Part shown: in pieces, positions 27,755-36,569 of the stretch
Layout: each line of letters starts with the position of its first letter
Position numbering within the stretch: position 1 is the first letter of the stretch
Virus record (IMG/VR): IMGVR_UViG_3300042502_001233
Location: 145,125-209,124 of that record
DNA length: 64,000 bases
Reading direction: 5' to 3' (one strand)
DNA from: a virus
Notes under the pieces: model-generated
Seen by the model: the letters and a program-made list of their open reading frames with translations, nothing else
Told to the model about the DNA's origin: nothing
Databases searched by the model: none
Made by a program: the position numbers and the translations under genes

Positions 27755-28519
27755 TTAATTATACACTCTAATTTCTATTGGGGTTTTGAACAAAAGTTCA
27801 TCAAGAGTTACCATCGCACTACTATTAAAATCAATAATAGCTGTACTTATAATAATATATAAACCTTGAAAATATGAAGCAATAATAGCACCATTACCTC
27901 CTCCATCATAAGAATCTCCAATTATGACAAAAGTTTTATCATCTACAAATAAGCCATCAGAATTAATAAGATAACCACCTACACCATCATAAGTAAACCA
28001 AATATTCCCAATGGTGTTTTCTAACACTGTTACTACTGGAGCTCCTGTATTAAATTTTAATTCAGAAGTTCCATAACTGTTAGGTATTTCATCATTAATT
28101 GCTACAAAAAATGTACTCTCGTTGTTATTAGGTGCACCTACATTTGAAAAATTTCCATCAATCCCAGATATTTGATATGTAACTCCTTTTGTAACAGCTC
28201 CTGAACTTAAACTTTGAACGTCATCTCCACCACTCTGTGTTAATAAAGCTGTATACACCTTATATTGACTCATATTTGTTGTAAAACCAGTAACCTCAAA
28301 ACTGGTACCGTTTGAATAGTTAAATGTAATAATACCTGTGTTATCATTATAAGTACCACCAGTTAACATTGGATTTACACTGTCAATATACGGTCCAATA
28401 AATTCTGTTAAACCAGTTAAACTTAACTGTTTAGTAATACCATTATTAACAACAGGAAATACATCCAAAAGAGTTGGATTATTGTTTATAACTAATTGTG
28501 TTATTTTTTTATTAGACAT
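27755..28519 (-). CDS. Tail fibre or fibre-tip protein
   Basis: 254 residues. The N-terminal 90 contain MSNKKITQLVINNNPTLLD, a typical fibre start, and one TGGTYNDNTG...VTGF shaft unit shared with 26170-27717 and 11881-14646. The remaining 160 residues form a beta-rich domain without known family, a candidate receptor-binding head. It has a late-type promoter and is 37 bases upstream of the next fibre gene. Confidence 0.65.
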   Translation of the reverse strand: MSNKKITQLVINNNPTLLDVFPVVNNGITKQLSLTGLTEFIGPYIDSVNPMLTGGTYNDNTGIITFNYSNGTSFEVTGFTTNMSQYKVYTALLTQSGGDDVQSLSSGAVTKGVTYQISGIDGNFSNVGAPNNNESTFFVAINDEIPNSYGTSELKFNTGAPVVTVLENTIGNIWFTYDGVGGYLINSDGLFVDDKTFVIIGDSYDGGGNGAIIASYFQGLYIIISTAIIDFNSSAMVTLDELLFKTPIEIRVYN

Positions 28520-28530
28520 TTTGTTTTTAT

Positions 28531-28546
28531 TTTATTATAAATATTA
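28531..28546 (-). promoter_or_regulatory. Putative late promoter of fibre genes
   Basis: Minus strand TAATATTTATAATAAA, 11 bases before the ATG at 28519. A strong match to the recurrent motif. Confidence 0.6.
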
Positions 28547-28579
28547 TATTTAAAGTTAAAAAATGGTTTAATCTAATAA

Positions 28580-30448
28580 TTAATTCCATAACAAACCATA
28601 TCCATCTTCTTGTAACAATAAATCACCATCTTCTTGTAATAATAAATTAGTGTCTAAAGGTCTATACGTTGGGATTCCATCGTTAAAATTCTGTATGATA
28701 TTGCAATATTTTAATTCGCAAATATTAAACTTAAATTGTGATATTGAACCAATAAAACTACCCGCAAAATTTGTTTCTATTGGTAGATTTCTATCGTTAG
28801 GGTCTAACCCATCAAAAGTCTGGCTTTCTAACAAACCTTGAGTACCACCACCTAAACTAAAGTTAAACGGTACACCCACTTGTTTTGATTTGTGTTCATC
28901 AAGTCTTCTAGCTATAAATTCACTAAAGTTATCAAAAACTTTTTTAAGTTTACCATTGACATAAACCATAAGTTTGCCTTTTCTTTGATGAGCAGTAGTT
29001 AAATCACATTCTGATTTATAATCAGTTACAAATTTAAGAACCACATAAGACCATACATCCGTATCAACAACTCCTGAAAGTGAATATCTTTCTTCTATAG
29101 TAACACCAGTAATGTTGATTCTTTCATTGTTAATAGTTTCACATTTGCCAGTTACTGTCAATAATCTATAACCTATACTACCATCATCTTTTATTCTAAA
29201 CCCTAGCGCGTTGTCAATTATATCAATGTTATAATCTAGATTATTAGCACCTAATGGACTAGTAAAACCAGAAAAAGAACTTACCGTTTCCCTGCCGTAA
29301 CCGTCATTAGGACCACAACAACGACCACCGTCATCTGCACGACCGTAAATTAAAAATGGGTTGGTCGTATTAGTTACAACTTCTTTAGGTCTAACAACTA
29401 AAATTCCACCGCCATCATAATCACAAACCATCTTAGAGCCTAATCCATCCATAGGTCCGCTACAACGAGAACAACTACAATTAGCATTACTATCATCGTG
29501 TTGTGTGTTTCCAGTAACAATTAAAATAGTATCAGTTTCACCTGTAACTCTAACCATGTTAGTTCTACCAGAACCCCTACCATAAATTAAAAAATTATTA
29601 GTTATCAAATCAAATTCAACTTCTTCACCAGTTAACGGTATTTCATAACCATCCTCACCAATTATATAAACATCACTTTCTTTTGGTATTGTACACCACT
29701 CACTAACAGTTTCACCACTAGTACAAGCTGTTGTTGTACATGCGCTTGTACAACCAGTATCAGCACCAGCAAATTGGTTCCAAAACTTGTTTTCGGCTCT
29801 AGTACCCATATAAAAGAAAAACCCTTTGTTATTTGGATACAAATCATTAAGTGTTGTACCTGTTGTCAATATGTCTTCTGGTTTAATCCAAAATTCAGCA
29901 CTCCATGAATCATTTACTCTAGTTGGTAACACTTGGTAACTATAACCGTCTAATTTATAAAATCCTTGATAAAAACCACCTAAAAACTGCATAAAATTAC
30001 CTTCTGTGGTACCAGAACTTGAACTTATCTGATATGTTAAACCAGATGTTGTACCAGTCACGGCATGCATCATCAACCCAGTATTACCAGATTGAATAAC
30101 ATAAAGACTTTGCGTCAAGGCCGATAATAATGCTTGGTTGGTAGTATCGCCACTAGATTTATCAAAAGTAATTAAACCATTGTCAATACCAGTAAGACCA
30201 ATTGTGTTTAATGTGTATCCAGAATTTGTTGCACCAGTCCAGCTAACAAGACTATGTAATGAATTTGTATTACCACTTAAAAAAGTATCTGGATTGTTAA
30301 AATCGTACCAAACAACAAAACAAGAACCTGACAACAAAGAATCACACCCACCAGATGTTTCATCCGTAGCCAAATAAAAGTCCCAATAATCACTGTTTGA
30401 AACTTGTAGTTTTAATTTGTCAAAGTTAAAGTTTTTAATATTACCCAT
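28580..30448 (-). CDS. Large virion appendage protein with LamG-like region
   Basis: 622 residues, Gly/Thr/Ser rich. It has a LamG/concanavalin-like character: SWSAEFWIKPEDILTT, GFFFYMGTRAENKFWNQFAG, WSYVVLKFVTD, GKLMVYVNGKLKKVF. A cysteine-rich insert lies at about 230-330 (CTSACTTTAC and CSCSRCSG). It ends with a repeated LLQEDGDLLLQEDGYGLLW motif. A lectin-like structural protein of tail or head surface. Two bases separate it from the gene upstream, so the two are one operon. Confidence 0.65.
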   Translation of the reverse strand: MGNIKNFNFDKLKLQVSNSDYWDFYLATDETSGGCDSLLSGSCFVVWYDFNNPDTFLSGNTNSLHSLVSWTGATNSGYTLNTIGLTGIDNGLITFDKSSGDTTNQALLSALTQSLYVIQSGNTGLMMHAVTGTTSGLTYQISSSSGTTEGNFMQFLGGFYQGFYKLDGYSYQVLPTRVNDSWSAEFWIKPEDILTTGTTLNDLYPNNKGFFFYMGTRAENKFWNQFAGADTGCTSACTTTACTSGETVSEWCTIPKESDVYIIGEDGYEIPLTGEEVEFDLITNNFLIYGRGSGRTNMVRVTGETDTILIVTGNTQHDDSNANCSCSRCSGPMDGLGSKMVCDYDGGGILVVRPKEVVTNTTNPFLIYGRADDGGRCCGPNDGYGRETVSSFSGFTSPLGANNLDYNIDIIDNALGFRIKDDGSIGYRLLTVTGKCETINNERINITGVTIEERYSLSGVVDTDVWSYVVLKFVTDYKSECDLTTAHQRKGKLMVYVNGKLKKVFDNFSEFIARRLDEHKSKQVGVPFNFSLGGGTQGLLESQTFDGLDPNDRNLPIETNFAGSFIGSISQFKFNICELKYCNIIQNFNDGIPTYRPLDTNLLLQEDGDLLLQEDGYGLLWN

Positions 30449-30450
30449 TT

Positions 30451-32889
30451 TTATTGTGCTGTTGAAACTGTTACAGCACTAAACGTTAAACCAGATGTTA
30501 TTACATTATAAACCAATCTCTTATCTTGTGTATCATTATAAACTGATTTATCGTTAAAACTTTGATTAAAATCATAGATATAACCAAAATCAGTTTTAGA
30601 CGGTAACCTGTCTGAGAATGTTTTTAAATTATAAGACACACCATATGTATCACCACTGTTTTTAACCCTAGTTAAAAACATACTACCAGACATACTAGAT
30701 ACACCCATTAACCTATGTATAATTAAACTACTGTTTATCATTAAACCATTTAATAATACACTATCTAATCTGTTTGCACCAAATACCGAATTAACGATTA
30801 TTGAGTCATCAGAAACTGTATAATCAAATTGTTCATTAACACCTGGCCCACTATACCCTAAACCAAACGAACAGTTTCTTAAGATACCGTTGTTTTTAAT
30901 ATTTCCGTTGGCTAACAAGTTAAGTTGGTACATTTGATTCCTATTATCTAACCCAACACCGTCAAGAGCCACAACATTATCAATTGAAGCTGTGTTAGTT
31001 ATTATAAATAAGCTCATAAATGTTGAATTAGTGATACTACCATTAACCGAACTAATATTTAAATTGAATGTATCACCATATCTTTGTGAGTATGGTAAAA
31101 ATACTGAATTATAAAGATTGTTTACAACAAAACCATCAACATTTGTATCTGGTTCGTAATCGACAATAGGGAATATGTTGAAATCTTTTATTAATGATGT
31201 ACCACTAAATCCAGATAAAGGTAACGTTACATCAACAGAATACGGTGTTTCATTTAGGGCAATTGGTAAACGAACACCATTCCCTAACGATGGTACTGTA
31301 CCTGTGGTTACACCAGATATAAATGGGTCTGCTACTGTTTTTGCGAAATCTATGTATAAATTATCGTAATACGGTTCATACATAACATATCTATGGTTTG
31401 TAGTTATAGTAGGGTTATTATTAGTACAATAATTTACCGTTCCTCTATTATAAATCGTAGAGGCTGTTGTAGCACTTGTCCCACCAGATAACTTATTGTA
31501 TAAATAATTAAACCAATTTGTGTTATCCATTTGAAATCTTCTGTATCTCTGCACTCTCCAATCCACATTTGCAGAAATAGACCCGTCAGCGTTTTCTCTT
31601 TTTATGATAAGACCTTTTCTAGTACCAATTAAATTAGCTGGTATGTTGTCATCATAAATGTCTGTATCTGTAAAATCGTATTCTAATTTATCACCAGCAA
31701 AAGTTAAACTTTCTGCAAATATTGAGAAACTAGAATTATCCAGAGCGGTTAACACCAATGATTCTACAATTGGTGAAGGGTTTTCAGCACCAGTCATAGA
31801 CATATATGGTCCATCATCATGTACTTCAGTGTTTAACACACCACCAGATTTAAAGACTGGTTTTCCATTTATATCATTTATGGTAGAACCAGACGGTACA
31901 TTAGAATATCTTTGTTTTTCAAATTTCATCTTAACACCAATATTATTAGCGCCAGTTATTGATGGAGAAAAACGGATATAAGCTGAGTTAAAATAATCAA
32001 TAATGGTAAATGTAGAACCAGTTGTTACAGATGCACCTGAAGGTGCAAAAACACATACCACCGTATCACCGTTAGCCGCAATGTTGCTAGGTACATTATT
32101 GAATTGGCTATAAAGACCTGAAGAACCTATAATTTCATGTTCTTGAATTCTATTTCTAGAATCAGAACCATTTATTTGGTAAACTGTTTGATAGTCGGTT
32201 AATATGTATTTATTACCTGGAACTAATTGATTGTTTGTTACCAGCGTATTTAATGTTGCGTAATCACCACTAAAACGACCCTCAGGCGCTTGCCATTCAG
32301 CCATACCCTCAGCATCAACACATGTTAATACACTACCTATTTGTGGTTCATTTGTAACTATAAGCCTTTCGGTTCTAGTAATCCCAGAAACATCAACCCA
32401 AATTGTTCTACCAGTGTAACCTAAACTAGTAGCTGAATAAGTTGTCAAATCCAAAGTTTCAACAGTACCACTATAATTACCACCACCTAAATCATAGAAA
32501 GCTATAGGTGTTATATCAAAAGTAACACCAGTATAAAACAATGCAACGGTGTTTCCGTCAATAACAGTGGTTGTTTCAGCCGAAAAAACTGGTTCTTCAA
32601 TAAGTTGAGTGGTTGCGGATAAAGATGGTGTTATCGCTGAAAGATAAGGTTCACCAATTACCATAATAGGGTCATACCAATTATAAATAGTCGTCGTACC
32701 GTTACCTGAAAATGTACTAGCTAGCATTGTGTATGTTTCTGTATCTCCGCTAGTTTCCAAATTTGGACCACTAGTCAATGCACTGAATGTTAATCCAAAT
32801 GAAGTACCACCAGATAAAACTGTGTGAGTTTTCTCAAATTGCTTTATTTGTCTATTGTCTGAATAATCTAATTTTGTCCTAAAAGCCAT
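30451..32889 (-). CDS. Large virion appendage protein
   Basis: 812 residues, beta-rich and Ser/Thr/Asn rich, no enzymatic motif. The stretch GNKYILTDYQTVYQINGSDS, with a preceding AEWQAPEGRFSGDYATLN, is of the kind seen in tail appendages that fold into right-handed beta solenoids. The C-terminal half lists short strand-turn units, as in such solenoids. It is the first gene of the minus operon and starts under one of two back-to-back late motifs. Confidence 0.6.
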   Translation of the reverse strand: MAFRTKLDYSDNRQIKQFEKTHTVLSGGTSFGLTFSALTSGPNLETSGDTETYTMLASTFSGNGTTTIYNWYDPIMVIGEPYLSAITPSLSATTQLIEEPVFSAETTTVIDGNTVALFYTGVTFDITPIAFYDLGGGNYSGTVETLDLTTYSATSLGYTGRTIWVDVSGITRTERLIVTNEPQIGSVLTCVDAEGMAEWQAPEGRFSGDYATLNTLVTNNQLVPGNKYILTDYQTVYQINGSDSRNRIQEHEIIGSSGLYSQFNNVPSNIAANGDTVVCVFAPSGASVTTGSTFTIIDYFNSAYIRFSPSITGANNIGVKMKFEKQRYSNVPSGSTINDINGKPVFKSGGVLNTEVHDDGPYMSMTGAENPSPIVESLVLTALDNSSFSIFAESLTFAGDKLEYDFTDTDIYDDNIPANLIGTRKGLIIKRENADGSISANVDWRVQRYRRFQMDNTNWFNYLYNKLSGGTSATTASTIYNRGTVNYCTNNNPTITTNHRYVMYEPYYDNLYIDFAKTVADPFISGVTTGTVPSLGNGVRLPIALNETPYSVDVTLPLSGFSGTSLIKDFNIFPIVDYEPDTNVDGFVVNNLYNSVFLPYSQRYGDTFNLNISSVNGSITNSTFMSLFIITNTASIDNVVALDGVGLDNRNQMYQLNLLANGNIKNNGILRNCSFGLGYSGPGVNEQFDYTVSDDSIIVNSVFGANRLDSVLLNGLMINSSLIIHRLMGVSSMSGSMFLTRVKNSGDTYGVSYNLKTFSDRLPSKTDFGYIYDFNQSFNDKSVYNDTQDKRLVYNVITSGLTFSAVTVSTAQ

Positions 32890-32898
32890 ATTTTATTG

Positions 32899-32915
32899 TT
32901 TTATTATAAATATTC
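32899..32915 (-). promoter_or_regulatory. Putative late promoter, minus direction
   Basis: Minus strand GAATATTTATAATAAAA, 9 bases before the ATG at 32889. One half of a divergent pair with 32927-32942. Confidence 0.65.
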
Positions 32916-32926
32916 TAGGTTTTGAA

Positions 32927-32942
32927 TATATTTATAATAAAA
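32927..32942 (+). promoter_or_regulatory. Putative late promoter, plus direction
   Basis: TATATTTATAATAAAA, 8 bases before the ATG at 32951. The best match to the motif and divergent from 32899-32915. Confidence 0.65.
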
Positions 32943-32950
32943 CATAATTT

Positions 32951-33460
32951 ATGAGTAGATTTATATCAAAAGAACGTTTACAGGAATTAGTTGGTGGAGA
33001 TATCACTTCAATTGGTGGTGATTTTATCGCAACAAATGATAGTCAAATACAAACAGGACCAGTTAAAAAACCGTACAATGATGATTCTGAATACGAAAAA
33101 GGTATGTCAACAACAACCGATAAAGTGTTTGGTCGTTATAGACAAGACATACCATGGTTTGCTGTTTATAGCTTTGGCGGTTCAAACACTGGTGGTCTTG
33201 CACTTAACTATGGTTCAATCAGTAAAATAGGTTTTAATGAAAATACTACGGTTATCAAAAAGAAAACTGTTGAAGAAAAGATAGATGATTTGGTAAAAAG
33301 AAGCAAAACTTCAGATGTTACCGATAAAAATTACAACCCAAAAGTTGCTAAATTAATTGACACTATTAGTGATGTTGATTTAACTGATGCTCAATTAGAA
33401 GAATTATCAAAAGCAATATTAGATAAAAAGAACAACATCAAACCAATTAAAAACCTATAA
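32951..33460 (+). CDS. Small virion protein
   Basis: 169 residues, not recognised. The N-terminal half is Gly/Ser rich with an aromatic block (RYRQDIPWFAVYSFGG). The C-terminal half is a Lys-rich helix pair. It is the first of five tightly spaced plus-strand genes (gaps of 1-14 bases) under a late motif, so a virion role is inferred. Confidence 0.6.
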   Translation: MSRFISKERLQELVGGDITSIGGDFIATNDSQIQTGPVKKPYNDDSEYEKGMSTTTDKVFGRYRQDIPWFAVYSFGGSNTGGLALNYGSISKIGFNENTTVIKKKTVEEKIDDLVKRSKTSDVTDKNYNPKVAKLIDTISDVDLTDAQLEELSKAILDKKNNIKPIKNL

Positions 33461-33461
33461 T

Positions 33462-33890
33462 ATGAATAGTAACATCAATGATAAACAAATTAAAAGCACC
33501 GATGGTCAAGTTAAAAACCATCAAGCTTTTGCTATGGAACTATCTAGGATTGGTGAAGCTAAAAAAATGTGTGAAGAAACTAAAAATTGTTTTGAATACA
33601 ACAGACTAGGTGGTCAAAAAAGAAAAATAGAACTTGAATCAATAGTTCAAAGTGAAAGAAAAAGGGATGAAATGAGAAGAAAAACTCAAATGGATACAAA
33701 CCCTGAAAACATGCACCAAGATGAAAAAAAACCAACTGACGTTGGTGTTACTAAAGTGACAAAATCAGCGGACCATAGCGGTGGTGAAGTTAAAAAAATT
33801 CTTTCTAACTCACAAGCATTATCTGAAGAAATTTCTAATATGAAATATTTAATAGAATACATGAATAATAACAAAAAACAAAAACTATAA
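33462..33890 (+). CDS. Small helical virion-cluster protein
   Basis: 142 residues, very hydrophilic and rich in Lys, Glu and Gln, predicted mostly helical (AMELSRIGEAKKMCEETKNC, EISNMKYLIEYMNNNKKQ). No known family. A scaffold-like or internal protein is possible. One base separates it from the gene before. Confidence 0.55.
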   Translation: MNSNINDKQIKSTDGQVKNHQAFAMELSRIGEAKKMCEETKNCFEYNRLGGQKRKIELESIVQSERKRDEMRRKTQMDTNPENMHQDEKKPTDVGVTKVTKSADHSGGEVKKILSNSQALSEEISNMKYLIEYMNNNKKQKL

Positions 33891-33893
33891 AAC

Positions 33894-34352
33894 ATGCCTA
33901 CAGTTTACAACGGTGGTCAATCACCATTAGAAAATTATGCAATTAACGGTAACCCAATATATCCTGGGACTGGTAGATTAGCTATTATACAACAAACTAG
34001 AATTGGTACTGGTAAATATAATTTCCAAGGTCCATATAAAAATCCACAAATTACAGGTAACTTAAACGATGTTTACGGAGCTACCAATACAAACGCATTG
34101 GCTGATAACTTATCACCATACAACGGTAGAGGTACTGGTGACGGTGTAACTAACGGTGTATATGCAGCAATTACTAACTATGCTGGTGGTAACATCGAAG
34201 ACATAAACGGTGTTGCTTCTTATGCGGGTTCTGGTAGAAATCAAGAAGTCACACTTAATGCTGCAACTTGGGGTTACGGACCATCAGCTATTGCTGGTAG
34301 TAACTATGTAATACCTAACACAGCTAGTAACATTGGTCAAGTAATAATCTAA
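33894..34352 (+). CDS. Gly/Asn-rich virion-cluster protein
   Basis: 152 residues with strong Gly, Asn, Tyr and Thr bias (YNGGQSPLENYAINGNPIYPG, split across a loop, and YAGSGRNQEVTLNAATWGYG). No charged helices, probably all-beta. Composition resembles surface decoration or baseplate proteins. Function not assigned. Confidence 0.55.
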   Translation: MPTVYNGGQSPLENYAINGNPIYPGTGRLAIIQQTRIGTGKYNFQGPYKNPQITGNLNDVYGATNTNALADNLSPYNGRGTGDGVTNGVYAAITNYAGGNIEDINGVASYAGSGRNQEVTLNAATWGYGPSAIAGSNYVIPNTASNIGQVII

Positions 34353-34366
34353 AAAAAAAATATTTT

Positions 34367-34864
34367 ATGAAGCTTTACAATATCTTTGAAGAAGTTATAT
34401 TAGAAGAAATCAAGAAAAATTCTCAGTTAATTTCTGAGGGTGTTTCTTCTGATGCGGTTAAAGCTGTTATCAGGGATAAAGTAAATGTAAACATACTTTA
34501 TCAAGATTATGTTGACCAACCACCTAGTAAACGATATATACAAGTATATAATTACGCATCAACTAAAGTAAACAACGACTCAATTAGAGCGTATCAAATT
34601 AGTGGTGGTTCAAAAACTAAAAAACCAAATAGTTGGAAAATATTTTTGTTAGATAAAATAGTTGGTTGGTATCCAACAAACATGAAATGGCAAAACCCTG
34701 TATCTGATTATGACGCTAGTATTCCAGCTTATAATCAGTTAGGTGATAGAACAATGAGTCAAGTTTATGATAAAGTCAACCCAGATACGTTCACAAGACA
34801 AAGAAGTGATATCTATCAAAACCCTAACTTAACACAAGATAACGAAGAAGACGAAGAATTTTAA
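34367..34864 (+). CDS. Virion-cluster protein with head-targeting-like N-terminus
   Basis: 165 residues. The N-terminus MKLYNIFEEVILEEIKKNSQ followed by LISE/G matches the pattern of T4 internal proteins: a short acidic amphipathic leader ending in Ile/Leu-x-Glu before Gly or Ala, where the prohead protease cuts. The mature part (about 140 residues, many Tyr, Ser and Lys) is not recognised. Packaging in the head is inferred from this leader and the late gene cluster. Confidence 0.55.
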   Translation: MKLYNIFEEVILEEIKKNSQLISEGVSSDAVKAVIRDKVNVNILYQDYVDQPPSKRYIQVYNYASTKVNNDSIRAYQISGGSKTKKPNSWKIFLLDKIVGWYPTNMKWQNPVSDYDASIPAYNQLGDRTMSQVYDKVNPDTFTRQRSDIYQNPNLTQDNEEDEEF

Positions 34865-34868
34865 AATT

Positions 34869-35480
34869 ATGGATGTACCAAAACCAGTAGACATAGGTGC
34901 TTTAAGTGCTTTATTAGGTAAAGCAAAACAAGTAATGAATGTGGTAGAATCTAGAGCTCCAGAAAAAAAACAAGAAAGAGGTCGAGATTTCGACCCTAGA
35001 GACTCATACAATCAATCAATGTTTGATAACGCTCCAATATATAACGAATCTGACGAAAGAGAACCTATTTATGAAAATTATCAACAATCAGCACCACAAG
35101 GTATTGTTCAAAACCATGACTACACACCAGAACAAATTATGGCGTCAAATTTACCTCCAATAGTAAAAGAAGCGATGTTAAAAAACCCAATCCCTAGATT
35201 GAGTGGACCACCTTCAAAAGTTAGCGCTGAAGAGATTGCTAGAATAACTGGAGCTAAAATTAGAACACCACAAAAACAACAAAGACAAGTTATTTCTGAA
35301 GGTATAGTGAGTGATGATATGATAACAATTAGCAAAACTCAATTACAAGATATGATTAATGAATCAATTAACACTTTTTTTAAACAAACGTACAATAAAA
35401 CTGTTACAGAAGAAACAATAAAAAAGACAATTAATCTACTAATAAAAGAAGGTAAAATACAAACTAAAAGAAAAATATAA
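34869..35480 (+). CDS. Virion-cluster protein, possibly processed
   Basis: 203 residues. A Pro/Gln-rich, probably disordered first two-thirds is followed by a VISE/G site near residue 142 and a helical C-terminus (ISKTQLQDMINESINTFFKQ). The site fits a T4-type prohead protease. Last gene of the cluster, with a strong terminator beginning at its stop codon. Confidence 0.55.
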   Translation: MDVPKPVDIGALSALLGKAKQVMNVVESRAPEKKQERGRDFDPRDSYNQSMFDNAPIYNESDEREPIYENYQQSAPQGIVQNHDYTPEQIMASNLPPIVKEAMLKNPIPRLSGPPSKVSAEEIARITGAKIRTPQKQQRQVISEGIVSDDMITISKTQLQDMINESINTFFKQTYNKTVTEETIKKTINLLIKEGKIQTKRKI

Positions 35481-35508
35481 AAAAAAGGGGTTTAATAACC
35501 CCTTTTTT
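35481..35508 (+). terminator. Rho-independent terminator of the small virion gene cluster
   Basis: AAAAAAGGGGTT, loop TAAT, AACCCCTTTTTT. Perfect stem with T run. Confidence 0.88.
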
Positions 35509-35572
35509 ATTTACTATTTGTTTTTAAAACGATATATTTAAAAATCAATAAAATGTTTTAAAACAAATTTTC

Positions 35573-35629
35573 ATGAAAAAATTAAAAGTATTGGTAGTGC
35601 CTTCAGACCGTACAGGTGTAAGCTACTTT
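35573..35629 (+). pseudogene. Orphan 5' end of glycosyltransferase gene
   Basis: ATG at 35573 opens a frame encoding MKKLKVLVVPSDRTGVSYF, the natural start of the family 4-type glycosyltransferase whose body lies at 36644-38953. After TTT (35629) the frame runs into unrelated sequence and stops at 35693. The final AGCTACTT (35621-35628) recurs at 36644-36651, where the body of the gene resumes. The endonuclease cassette therefore lies between these 8-bp repeats. Confidence 0.85.
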
Positions 35630-35650
35630 GACTTTTTTTATGTTTTTCTA

Positions 35651-35666
35651 TATATTTATAATAAAA
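35651..35666 (+). promoter_or_regulatory. Putative late promoter of inserted endonuclease
   Basis: TATATTTATAATAAAA, 6 bases before the ATG at 35673. It is identical to 32927-32942, so the cassette carries a copy of the phage late motif. Confidence 0.6.
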
Positions 35667-35672
35667 TAACTT

Positions 35673-36569
35673 ATGGAAAAAGAAACAGAAAATAAAATTA
35701 TTAACCTTTATTTAAGTGGGGTAGGTTCGACAACAATAATAAAGTTAATCCCAAACATAACAAAAAAAAATGTTTTGAAATTATTAAAAGAAAAAAACAT
35801 ATTAAGAAATCGATTATTAGGTGACGAATTTTATAAAGATTATTGGTTTGATGGTGAATATTGGTGTGGGTTATGGGTTTGTGAATCATGTAATAATAAA
35901 ATTAATTTTTCAGTTAAAGAAAAAAGTTTATTAAATAGAAATTTAAAAAGAAAAAAAATATGTAAAAAATGTTCACTAGAAAATCAAATAGGTGAAAATA
36001 ACCCATTTTTTAATAAAAAACATTCAATTGAATCAATAATTAAAATATCAAAAAGTAAAATTGGTATAACAACTAGCGACCATATGAGTAAATCTGAATA
36101 TAGAAAAATGTTTAGTGACATGGCTAAAGAACGTTGGGGTAATGGTAGTATGGAAGAAACAAGAATTAAATTAAGTAATCTAATGAAAGAAAGAATTTCA
36201 TCAGGTTTATTAAAAAGTTATAATAGGTCTAAAGCAGAAGATGAATTAATATTAACATTAGAAACTAAAAATATTTTAGTCGAACCAAATTATCTATTAG
36301 AAGGTAAAATATTTGATTTATATATACCTAAATTTAATTTATTAATTGAATATAATGGAGATTATTGGCATTGTAACCCACAAAAATACGAATCTAATTA
36401 TTTAAACACTAAAAAAAATAAAACAGCTAAAGAAATTTGGGAGTATGATGCTAAAAAACTTTACTTAGCCAAAAAAAATCACTATAATTGTGAAGTAATT
36501 TGGGAAACAGATTACAAAAAAAATAAAAACATAATATTAAACATATTAAAAAAATATGAAACAAACTAA
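35673..36569 (+). CDS. Homing endonuclease, NUMOD3-type with Vsr-like nuclease domain
   Basis: 298 residues. The N-terminal 65 look like a helix-turn-helix part. Two CxxC pairs (CESC and CKKC, residues 70-103) form a zinc finger. A NUMOD3-like motif follows (GENNPFFNKKHSIESI). The C-terminal 90 residues hold the nuclease: IFDLYIPKFNLLIEYNGDYWH, split DLYIP / LIEYNGDYWH, then EVIWETDYK, as in EDxHD/Vsr-type phage homing enzymes. It is inserted in the 5' end of a glycosyltransferase gene, and its last codons overlap the ATG at 36556 of the recoded gene start by 14 bases. Confidence 0.82.
   Translation: MEKETENKIINLYLSGVGSTTIIKLIPNITKKNVLKLLKEKNILRNRLLGDEFYKDYWFDGEYWCGLWVCESCNNKINFSVKEKSLLNRNLKRKKICKKCSLENQIGENNPFFNKKHSIESIIKISKSKIGITTSDHMSKSEYRKMFSDMAKERWGNGSMEETRIKLSNLMKERISSGLLKSYNRSKAEDELILTLETKNILVEPNYLLEGKIFDLYIPKFNLLIEYNGDYWHCNPQKYESNYLNTKKNKTAKEIWEYDAKKLYLAKKNHYNCEVIWETDYKKNKNIILNILKKYETN

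Noticed and set aside
35573-35695. 40-residue ORF
   Set aside because: Only its first 19 codons are meaningful, as the displaced glycosyltransferase start. The rest is read-through into the cassette.
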